From NCBI GenBank assembly GCA_030411725.1, contig MU839839.1, positions 1,178,001 through 1,242,000 on the forward strand: a stretch of 64,000 nt of DNA, written 5' to 3'. The position numbers were made by a program, and so were the translations under genes. Position 1 is the first letter of the stretch. Every line of letters starts with the position of its first letter. The DNA comes from Echria macrotheca. Taxonomy: Eukaryota > Ascomycota > Sordariomycetes > Sordariales > Schizotheciaceae. Positions 56,075 through 64,000 of the stretch are shown here, piece after piece. The notes beneath the pieces were generated by a model. The model did no database searches. It saw only the letters and a program-made list of their open reading frames with translations, and was not told where the DNA came from.

Positions 56075-57763
56075 ATGGGTTTCTCGACGAGGATCCTGCA
56101 GAAAATCGTGCGGAACGAGGCCATGGCCTCGGATCCGCCCGAGATCTACGGCTGGCGCGTGTACCTGCTGGCCTGTTCGGTGCGTTTTTATGTCTCTGTC
56201 GTTCTCTCTCTTGTTCGTCGGGTAATTACTGACGAAGAAAAAAAAAAAAAGGCCTGCTTCGGCGCCATGTCGTTCGGCTGGGACTCGTCGGTCATCGGCG
56301 GCGTCATCGTCATGGACCCCTTCATCGCCGACTACGGGCTGGGCGACCCCAAGTCGGTGGCGTCGGCCAACCTGTCGGCCAACATCGTGTCGACCCTCCA
56401 GGCCGGCTGTTTTCTGGGCGCGCTGCTGGCCTCGCCGCTGACGGACCGGTTCGGGCGCAAGTGGTGTCTGATCGGTGTCTCACTAATCATCGTCGTGGGC
56501 GTCGTGATGCAGGCGGCGTCGCGCGGCAGCCTGGGCCCGCTGTACGCCGGCCGTTTCATTGCCGGAGCCGGCGTCGGCGCCGCGAGCACCATCAACCCCA
56601 TCTATGTTTCTGAAAACGCGCCCCGGGCCATCCGCGGCCTGCTCACGGGACTGTACCAGCTCTTCATCGTGACGGGAGGCATGATCGCCTTCTGGATCAA
56701 CTACGCCATGAGCATCAACCACAACGGCACGTCCTTCATGTACGTCTTCCCGCTGGCCATCCAGGCGCTCCCCGCGGCGCTGCTGTGCGGCTGCATGCTG
56801 CTCTGCCACGAGTCGCCGCGCTGGCTGGCCCGCCAGGACCGGTGGGAGGACACGAAGCGCATCCTGGCCCGCATCCGCAACCTGCCGCCCACCCACCCCT
56901 ACGTCGAGGACGAGTTCCACGAGATCGTCGACCAGCTCGAGCACGAGCGCCGGCTGATCGGCGACGCCACCTTCTGGAACCTGCAGCGCGAGATGTGGAC
57001 CATCGCCGGCAACCGCAAGCGCGTGCTCATCAGCATCACCCTGATGATCTGCCAGCAGATGACGGGCACCAACGCCATCAACACGTACGCGCCCACGATT
57101 TTCAAAAATCTCGGGCTCAAGGGCACGTCGACCTCTTTGTTCTCCACCGGAATCTACGGCATCGTCAAGGTCACCAGCTGCATCTGTTTCCTGCTCTTCA
57201 TGGCCGACTCGCTCGGCCGACGGCGCAGTCTGCTGTGGACGTCCATCGCCCAGGGGCTGGCCATGTTTTATATCGGGCTGTACGTGCGGATCTCGCCACC
57301 GAAAGACGGCCAGGAAGTCCCCGGGGCGGGTTACTTTGCGCTCGTGTGCATTTTCCTGTTTGCCGCCTTCTTCCAGTTCGGCTGGGGTCCGGCCTGCTGG
57401 ATCTATGCGTCTGAGATCCCCGCGGCCCGTCTGCGCTCGCTCAACGTCGCCTTCGCAGCAGCGACCCAGTGGCTGTTTAACTTTGTTGTGGCCCGCGCTG
57501 TGCCCACGATGCTGGTGACGGTTGGCAGCGATGGTTATGGGACCTATCTCATCTTTGGCAGTTTCTGCTTCACCATGTTTTTCTTTGTGTGGTTCTTTGT
57601 GCCCGAGACCAAGGGTATCTCGCTCGAGGCTATGGATAGGTTGTTTGGCGTTACCGATGCCGAGCCCAAGGTTGCGGATCATGCTGATGCTGGACCGGAG
57701 GATGGTCACCCGCCTGCGGAAAAGGAGATTCAGGAGAAGCGGGTTGAAAGTACTGCGGTTTGA
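56075..57763 (+). CDS. MFS sugar transporter
   Basis: Exons 56075-56179 and 56252-57763 give 538 residues. The sequence has the sugar-porter signatures: GWDSSVIGGVIVMDPF in helix 1, DRFGRKW after helix 2, YAGRFIAGAGVGAASTINPIYVSENAP, PESPRWL-like CHESPRWLARQ, DSLGRRR in the second half, and PETKGISLEAMDRLFG at the end. Twelve helices are visible. The 72-nt intron (donor GTGCGT, branch ACTGAC, A-rich tail, acceptor AAAG) is a multiple of three and has no stop, so unspliced mRNA would still read through to a 562-residue form. Orientation beside the GH145/PL42-like gene suggests uptake of a released sugar such as rhamnose or an unsaturated uronate. That is inference only. Confidence 0.92.
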   Translation: MGFSTRILQKIVRNEAMASDPPEIYGWRVYLLACSVRFYVSVVLSLVRRVITDEEKKKKACFGAMSFGWDSSVIGGVIVMDPFIADYGLGDPKSVASANLSANIVSTLQAGCFLGALLASPLTDRFGRKWCLIGVSLIIVVGVVMQAASRGSLGPLYAGRFIAGAGVGAASTINPIYVSENAPRAIRGLLTGLYQLFIVTGGMIAFWINYAMSINHNGTSFMYVFPLAIQALPAALLCGCMLLCHESPRWLARQDRWEDTKRILARIRNLPPTHPYVEDEFHEIVDQLEHERRLIGDATFWNLQREMWTIAGNRKRVLISITLMICQQMTGTNAINTYAPTIFKNLGLKGTSTSLFSTGIYGIVKVTSCICFLLFMADSLGRRRSLLWTSIAQGLAMFYIGLYVRISPPKDGQEVPGAGYFALVCIFLFAAFFQFGWGPACWIYASEIPAARLRSLNVAFAAATQWLFNFVVARAVPTMLVTVGSDGYGTYLIFGSFCFTMFFFVWFFVPETKGISLEAMDRLFGVTDAEPKVADHADAGPEDGHPPAEKEIQEKRVESTAV

Positions 57764-59161
57764 CGGCGGAGGGGGGAATGTGTTGGAGAGTTGCCGCTGT
57801 TTATATGAATAATGTCATGCACTCAAGCTTGCATGGGCTTTTCAAATATCTACTTTTACATGTGACCTGATAAATTAATGTGATAACAGGACGCGCCTGA
57901 CCAAGGTATTGGCCTTTTTTGTGGACGCAGAAATCGAGACCGTAGAGCTCCGCGGGGAGGGCAGCCACGATTGGTCTTTTGTTACATCAGCAAGAAGGAA
58001 AAGGGAGCGTGAACAGCCTCTACCGCGACGGGAGGATATTACTGTTACTACTACTTCAAGTAGTACACAAGGCGGGCCAGGAGCAGCGTAAAATGTCTTT
58101 GAGTGACTCAAGTGTCTCGCATTGGCCGGACCTTCAGCCTTACTATTGGGGTTAGTATCCTTACAACCGAGAACGTACGAACGACTGGGGTTCTGCGTCT
58201 TGAAGGACGAGGGAGCGCAGTGATCTCTTTGGGAGAAGATGGAGGTATTGTTGGTTTGATAGATATTACACATGGCTAAGATTCTAGGATATACCGTGTC
58301 TGTCGATATCCGGGCCGTGTGTGTCATCGCTCTCGAGCCGCTGGTCAAGCGGAACATCTGTCATCCTCGGGTGCGAGAAGACTACCATATCCGACTCCAT
58401 TCATCTCAGCGCATTGGATTTCTTAGTACCTACCTAACCATGCTAACCTGACCAGCCGCAAATTTTCCTTGCATAGCGCAGACACCAAGCGCCCTCGACT
58501 GGGAGAACACGGATCCGCATTGGCTTGAAGATGTCTGGCAAGGTGTAACATTCTCGCCAGCACAGCGAAAGAGTTACTGAAATCCTACATGTGTGCAGGA
58601 GGTTATCGCTCATGTATGTGGCTCACGCACACCGACGCCATGTTCGACCTGGTCGAGAACGCGCCGGTCATCGAGGGCAAGCCGGGCTCCGGTCGATATC
58701 GTACTACGACGGCACCCAATTTTGCCTGGGTCGGCGTTTGAGCTCCTGAGGGTCTACTCGGCCGAGGAGAGAAGACAAATGAGGATGCGCCTGGCAGCTT
58801 GGTAAGCCTCGCGGACGTGGGTAGCGATAAAAGCTCCGCACGTGTAGAGAATGAATCATAGGCTAGCTGGAATCAAAATCGTGGGGGCATTCGTCCTCGC
58901 CAAGTTTGCCCAGCTATGCCGTGTGTGCAAATCGGCAGTGATCGACAGGTCCTAACCCAGAGACGGACAATGTACGGGTATACGCGATTATTAATGTAGA
59001 CTATACGCGTCTATCGAATCTTGATGCGACGCTATGCAAGTCGATGTCGGCGGAACCCCGCTTCTGCCTAGCATCCCTATAAGTCAACCATCACTCCGGA
59101 TCTTCGGTCATAACTCCAAGCTCACACGCTTCAATTCACCGTCAGACCACCAGAAATCGCC
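57764..59161. other. Intergenic with a possible NACHT relic
   Basis: 1.4 kb upstream of the acyltransferase gene. A GTACCTACCTAACC motif is at about 58427. The only protein-like stretch is listed at 58586-58741. Confidence 0.45.
58586..58741 (+). pseudogene. Possible relic of a NACHT P-loop region
   Basis: A short frame reads ...LTHTDAMFDLVENAPVIEGKPGSGR and then a stop at 58739-58741. The sequence GKPGSGR preceded by a W-containing helix recalls the WLxx...IxGKPGSGKST segment of fungal NACHT proteins. The last P-loop Lys-Ser is degraded to Arg-Tyr. No other part of a NACHT gene is found nearby. It may be a fragment or chance. Confidence 0.25.
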
Positions 59162-60619
59162 ATGCCCAAGACGGTAGAGTACCAAATCCGCCCCCTGGGC
59201 TGGGAGAACGACCCCGAGGAAGAGAGAATCCGCTTCTCCAGCCTCGACTATCTCGCGGCGTGTACCTACAACAGCTACACCATCTTTGTCCGTCTCAAGG
59301 ACGACAGTAACCATGAAAAGACAGCAGTGATTGACACGCTGAAAACTGGCTTGGAACGGACGCTAGCCCAGTGCCGGCAACTGGTCGGCACAATCGAGAA
59401 GAACGAAAACGACGACGACCACTCGTTCGTCAAGAAGCGCGACTCGGCCGTCAAGTTCATCGTCAAGTACTTCGACATCAGCGACGATGTGCCCTCTCTC
59501 GCCGAGCTGGAAGCAGCCCACTTTGCTTCATCCCAGCTCGGCGACACCACCCGTTTCGTCGTCGGGGGCATGAGCTACGGCGAGAAGCCCGCTTGCCTGC
59601 CGAGCGCTCACCCCCCGATCGCCGCCTTCCAGGCCAACTTCATCCCGGGCGGTGGACTCATCTTCGTCACCAACTCCCATCACTACTCCAACGACGTCAT
59701 GGGCTTCGGCCACTTTGTGCACCAGCTCGCCGAGAACTGCGTCTCCGTCATGCGCAACACGGATCCGCCGGCCTGGGACCCGGCAAACCTGGATGCAACA
59801 CGCTTCACAGCCGTCAACTTCCCCTCAGCCAGCAAAGTCGATGGTCCGACGCCGCCGGATCGGAACCCCTCGCTGCTTCATGAGCACGCCTCGCTCCTTC
59901 TGCACCTTCCGCCTGCCAGGGCCGCCGAACTGAAGAAGGTCGCTTCTCCCACTGCGGTAGAGGGACAAGGGGCAAAATGGATTTCCACCTACGACGCCTT
60001 CACCGCCCTCCTCTGGCGCGTGCTAACCCGCCACCGCGCAGCGCTGTATCACTCAGCCCCAGAGGAGGTCCCCCTCTTCTTCGAGGGCATTAACATGCGC
60101 CGCCGTGCGAGCCCGCCCGTCGGCCCGCGGCAGCAACGCAACCTCTTCTGGCCCGTCGGGGCGGCGAGCATCCCCCCGCCTCTGAGCGTCGCGGAGATCA
60201 CCGGTTCCGACGGCACCTCGCTCTCAGTGCTGGCGGGCAAGGTCCGGGCCATGACGGATAGTATAAACCAGGCGGCGCTGGATCAGGCGTTGGCGATGCT
60301 GGCGCCGGTGCGGGATAAGACGTGTTTGTTCACACGGGTGAATGCGTTCCCGCCGTTGACGACGGCGGTGACGGATTGGCGCGATGCGGAGATTTGTGAG
60401 GTTGAATTTGGGTTTGGGGAGGTCGCGGCGTTCAGACACTTGTTTGATGCGGTGACGGAGGGGTTGGTGGTAGTGTATTCGCCCAGGAAGGGCGAGGGGG
60501 AGGGGTGTGAGTTTGTGGTGACGGTCGAGAGGGATATTGTTGACGCGGTGCTTGCGGATGCTGAGCTGATGCGCTTCTTTGAGTTTCGTGGGTATGAGGT
60601 TGAAGCGAAAACGGTCTAG
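59162..60619 (+). CDS. BAHD-type acyltransferase (fungal trichothecene-acetyltransferase-like)
   Basis: A single exon of 485 residues. The N-terminal half has the acyl-CoA-dependent transferase motif HxxxD in NSHHYSNDVMGFGHF, which supplies the catalytic His. The second conserved motif, DFGWG in plant BAHD enzymes, is here EFGFG (CEVEFGFGEVAAFRH). Other family-like blocks are STYDAFTALLWRVLTRHR and EGINMRRRASPP. Such enzymes add acetyl or longer acyl groups to oxygen or nitrogen of secondary metabolites or phenolics in the cytosol. No other biosynthetic core gene (PKS, NRPS, terpene synthase, P450) is seen in the window, so it does not mark an evident cluster. Substrate unknown. Confidence 0.87.
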   Translation: MPKTVEYQIRPLGWENDPEEERIRFSSLDYLAACTYNSYTIFVRLKDDSNHEKTAVIDTLKTGLERTLAQCRQLVGTIEKNENDDDHSFVKKRDSAVKFIVKYFDISDDVPSLAELEAAHFASSQLGDTTRFVVGGMSYGEKPACLPSAHPPIAAFQANFIPGGGLIFVTNSHHYSNDVMGFGHFVHQLAENCVSVMRNTDPPAWDPANLDATRFTAVNFPSASKVDGPTPPDRNPSLLHEHASLLLHLPPARAAELKKVASPTAVEGQGAKWISTYDAFTALLWRVLTRHRAALYHSAPEEVPLFFEGINMRRRASPPVGPRQQRNLFWPVGAASIPPPLSVAEITGSDGTSLSVLAGKVRAMTDSINQAALDQALAMLAPVRDKTCLFTRVNAFPPLTTAVTDWRDAEICEVEFGFGEVAAFRHLFDAVTEGLVVVYSPRKGEGEGCEFVVTVERDIVDAVLADAELMRFFEFRGYEVEAKTV

Positions 60620-62194
60620 TCCGTGTCTGCCTGTCTGCGTGGAGAATGGGATGTCGCCACAAGCCAACTCATCTTCTATTGTTGACGCTGTCTGAGCCTG
60701 GATGATGCGTTGTCAGTGCCAGCGGAAAAGTTGCTCCGCTCGAGTTAGATATTTTGAGCCGGACAAAATGAGACTATTGAGAGAATTAGCAGTAAGTCTC
60801 GGAATGGCTAGCTGAGCGGTGAGTCAGGCTCGAGCAGAGTTCTGCCACCTGACGTGAAACATGACGAGGTGGCTAGCGGCTGCAGCGATTCGGAAATGAC
60901 GCTATCTGGAGTGGCACAGCCAATGCGGCTAGCCGTGACGACTCGAGTACTAGTGTAAGGTACTTGTTGGCGTCAATAGTCCCTGATTCCAGGTGTGATG
61001 GGTAACGTCAGAGGCGGAGGGGCATTCTGCCTTGAGGTTAATAAAAAGTTGGTGTGGAGGCTGCGCGCTTTCGAGGACCCTGGAATCGGGATCCTGGTCT
61101 GGGTGGTGGAAGGCAGGCACTCGGCGGGGTACCAAGGCCGGCGGCAGGTGGCCGGCGGGCGGAGATGCTGGTTGCCGTTGGATGCCAAGTGGTGCCAAGA
61201 CCGGGCAAGGTCGGTGCATGGACGGACTGATGGCTCCGGATGCTGGTCAAGCTGAGGCCTGTTTGAGGCTCAAACGGCGAAGACGCAATTATTTGGCCGG
61301 CAATTAGAAAGTGGCTCAGCCAGCTGGCAGCAGTGGCAGGGACCTTGCAGAGACCGTTGGCGACGTCGCGACCGCGGTCCCGATCAGGAAGCTACGGGCC
61401 ACTTGCCGGATTTTCAGCTGGCCTGGTGCCGCCGCAAAACGGTTCAGCTCGCCATGTCCTCATGAGGCGCACTCATTGGCCTGCCATAGGCTGGCGGCCG
61501 GGGTGGTGGATCGACAGTGCAGCAAAACCAGCTGCGGGCTTTTCCTGTCCGGGCCTAGCCCCACTGCCAGGGCCACACCACCACGCGCCAAGTCGCGCCT
61601 GCAGAAGTTTCGGTGAAAGCCACAGCAAGTTGTGCGTCTGCTTCTTTTCTGGGACATTCTTTTCTGGGAAACCAGATCATCCACCAGCCAAGTGTGCGAC
61701 GGACGTGTTCGAGACCGCTGTCCCGAGATGCGGTCATAATTCGCTCGGGTCGCCATTCCGCCCCCACCTTCGAGCGGGAAAGTGCAACCCCAGCTGGTGT
61801 CTTTCTCGCGCCCCCGCCAAATTCCTCTGTTGAAGAATCGGCAAACACGTTCGTGCTGGGGTCATCGGGCGCCGTGATGCGGTGGTACAGTGCCTAGCCG
61901 GGTCTGGGCAAGGGTCGAGGATGGTGGAAGCCGCTTGTTTCATGGCCCGGCCCTGTTCATCTGTCCGCAATCTGGATCACTCAGCCAGCCTCAGCCAGCT
62001 AGTCGGTACAAGAACAGCTACCATGGAGCTATTGTCCTGTCCTTCAGCCTGCCATGTCGCCCGTGGCCCAGACCCCCGCCTCCGCCTCCCGTCCGCCGAC
62101 TCACACATGACCGCAGACCCAGACTGTCGGTTCTGGCGCTGACTGAGAGGCGCGGCGACTGTCACATAAGTACCTCGTCGCCCGGCACATCTCG
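60620..62194. other. Intergenic
   Basis: 1.6 kb of GC-rich sequence between the acyltransferase and the second regulator. Open frames (for example 61333-61833 plus) are Pro/Arg/Ser-rich with no family resemblance. It includes the promoter or leader of the regulator. Confidence 0.45.
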
Positions 62195-63772
62195 ATGGCC
62201 GCCCCGCGTGAGGGGGAGTGCCCAACTTAGCCTCGTTGTCATCGTCGCTCTTTTGCTTTCCGGCTGCCGACCGCCCACGAAAACCCCGCTTGCGGGTCAG
62301 AGCCAAGCTTTCTGTCCAGGGCAAAGCCAAGGTTCGAGAAGTTCGACGCCAAGGGGCCTGCTTGCGGTGTCGGATGCTCAAGATCCAGGTGAGCATCCCC
62401 GCAGCCGCCAAGTTGTGGATTACGACTTACACGCCAGCAGTGCTCCAACAATAACCCCTGTCAGCCCTGTCTACAGTCAGCCTTGAGGGGCTCCGAGAGG
62501 AAGGTGTTGTCCTTTTGCTACTGCGTGCGTACACGCTTCGCCGACGTCAACATCTTCGAGTCGGCCCAGACCCAGGCCGCGGCCAAGAACATGCAGATCG
62601 AGCACCTCATGTCGCAGATGGGCGTCCTGCTCGCCAGGATCGCCACGCCAGCCAACTTCATCACGTCTGATCCCGTCGTATTCACCGACAAGATAACCGC
62701 GTGGTTGTCAGACCCAAACTTCAACCTCCCCGACGGCAGTATTGTGGGGATATGTTGCTCAAGTCTGTTGTCGCTGCAGTTCCGGGACGACTCGCTCGAG
62801 GACGATGGCCTTGCCACCGAGTTTCGACGTTTCATGCTTGCCTCGTCTCTTGCGCACAGCGGCTGGAAAGCGAAACGGGGCGGGTTGAGGAGGAGCGATG
62901 TCTCGGTTGTCGGCCACGTTGCGGGTTATCGGCTCATCAAGAGACTCGACCGTATTCTGACTCCTCAGTTCCTCGCCAAATGTGACCAGCAATCATGTCA
63001 GGTCTTGTTCCTGCTTGTGTTGGGTACCGTCCTCGGCATGAGCTATGCGTCGTCGTTTCCGGAAGCACCATCGACGTCGCCGGAGCTGCTCGGGTCTGAA
63101 TTTCGCCGCAACCCAACGCTGTGGCTCGCTATGAAGGAGCATCTCTGCCAAATGCTTGCACATCATCTCATCTTTCTTGGGTCGATTTTGGGGATCAAGC
63201 TCGAAACTGGTCTAGAACAGAACATTATCGACACGGCCACTCAGAGATGGAAGAAGATCGAGCCGTACGTCTGGGCGGATACACAATTCACTCCGCTAAA
63301 GCTACCATACATCGGCCCCATGCGGCCAAATTTTGGTTTGAAAAACGAGTTTGGTGTCGCGCCTTCGCCGTCTCTCGACCGGTCGTATTCGGAGGAACCG
63401 CCGCCGTTTCCGCCATCGACGCAGCGGATGATCCCCATCGCTTTTCCTGAGATGAGCCATTTTCAGCCGTCCACCACGGATGACTGGTCCCAGAATCCTC
63501 AGTCTTATCTCGACATGACGGACGAGCCCGAGAGCTATTACACTGCTTCACAAGCAGAGTCCTCCGCAGCCGAACCGGAAAACATGGCACGGTCCCAGAC
63601 CGAGCCCTTGACCAAAGCGGCTGTCTACTCTTTTCCGGAGACCGGACGCCAGAGATCGCGGACGATGTGGTTGGTCAGACCAATCGACGCGGGGCCAGAG
63701 CACGGACAGGTCAACGTACACGCAAGGCTGAGGGGACCAGCACAAGGAAGAGATTTCCAACTTTTTGTATAG
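62195..63772 (+). CDS. Zn2Cys6-type transcription factor
   Basis: Proposed exons 62195-62207, 62303-62388 and 62441-63772 give 476 residues. The last join is firm: it places CLRCRMLKIQ next to CSNNNPCQPC, giving five zinc-cluster Cys in regular order. The sixth must come from the following FCYC, after an unusually long gap. The first two exons are less sure: ATG 62195, donor GTGAGG and acceptor TCAGAG are in phase, but other starts are possible. After the cluster come a basic region (SALRGSERKV) and a helical middle (residues 80-300). A Ser/Pro-rich C-terminal tail ends in DFQLFV. No fungal_trans core motif is recognised. Confidence 0.72.
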
Positions 63773-64000
63773 GCCTCCTTTCTTCTCGAGGCCGGGTGGT
63801 TTTTGATTGAGATTTTGGTTAAATGGTGGGTAGAGCTCTATGGTTTATGACTGATGACTTTTTACATGGCGTTGGATACCGAAAGTTGGGCGGCTTTTTT
63901 GTTTTCTATTGTCTCTCTCGCACCTATCTATTCAGCACATGTAATGAAATATAGTACTCTTTGTCACATCAAAGTCAACATCGGGTGCAACCAACCGTTT
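63773..64000. other. 3' flank of the regulator gene to the window edge
   Basis: AT-richer sequence, no gene seen. Confidence 0.5.

Noticed and set aside
56483..57709. 408-codon open frame antisense to the sugar transporter
   Set aside because: Same composition artefact; no domain, and the sense gene is clear.
1..64000. CRISPR arrays, bacterial operons, ribosome binding sites, IS elements or transposons
   Set aside because: None found by eye; the genome is fungal and no terminal repeats, transposase or reverse-transcriptase frames were recognised.

Overview
The window is nuclear DNA of a filamentous ascomycete, most likely a Sordariomycete and plausibly a saprotroph close to Sordariales/Chaetomiaceae. 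The reasons are short introns (about 46-190 nt) with GT donors, CTAAC/CTGAC branch sites and AG acceptors, GC-rich third positions, HET-domain and NACHT genes, Zn2Cys6 regulators and two tRNA genes with introns. Exon structures below were worked out by eye from splice signals and frame continuity; nothing was run.

Layout. 1-6 kb: the 3' part of an unknown gene, a decayed NACHT-ankyrin (NLR-type) gene and an intact small helical-protein gene behind it. 7-12.5 kb: a secreted stand-alone AA8 cytochrome, a ZIP metal transporter and a CE15 glucuronoyl esterase, so two secreted plant-cell-wall functions lie close together. 13.9-21.5 kb: a disordered basic protein, tRNA-Leu(AAG), an allantoate-permease-type MFS carrier and a probable GPI-anchored protein. 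22-35.6 kb: mostly housekeeping genes: an endosulfine (Igo1-type), a large Zn2Cys6 regulator, the KEOPS subunit Cgi121, proline dehydrogenase, a Tim17-type inner-membrane protein, a small conserved protein with a GC-AG intron straight after its ATG, and a seven-helix fungal rhodopsin-type protein. 35.6-44.3 kb is gene-poor, holding only tRNA-Gln(TTG) and a secreted aspartic protease. 44.3-64 kb: an OPT oligopeptide transporter, two divergent HET-domain genes, a GH145/PL42-type rhamno-glucuronate lyase divergent from a sugar transporter, a BAHD-type acyltransferase and a second Zn2Cys6 regulator.

How they fit. Several genes concern use of plant polymers and peptides: AA8, CE15, GH145/PL42 with the facing sugar transporter, the aspartic protease and the OPT transporter. 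A second theme is non-self recognition: the NACHT-ankyrin pseudogene, its helical neighbour, the HET pair and a possible P-loop relic near 58.7 kb. The points most worth a second look are the CE15 enzyme with Ser where the canonical catalytic Glu should be, the GC-AG intron after a one-codon exon, the decayed NLR with an intact small neighbour, and the divergent lyase/transporter pair.
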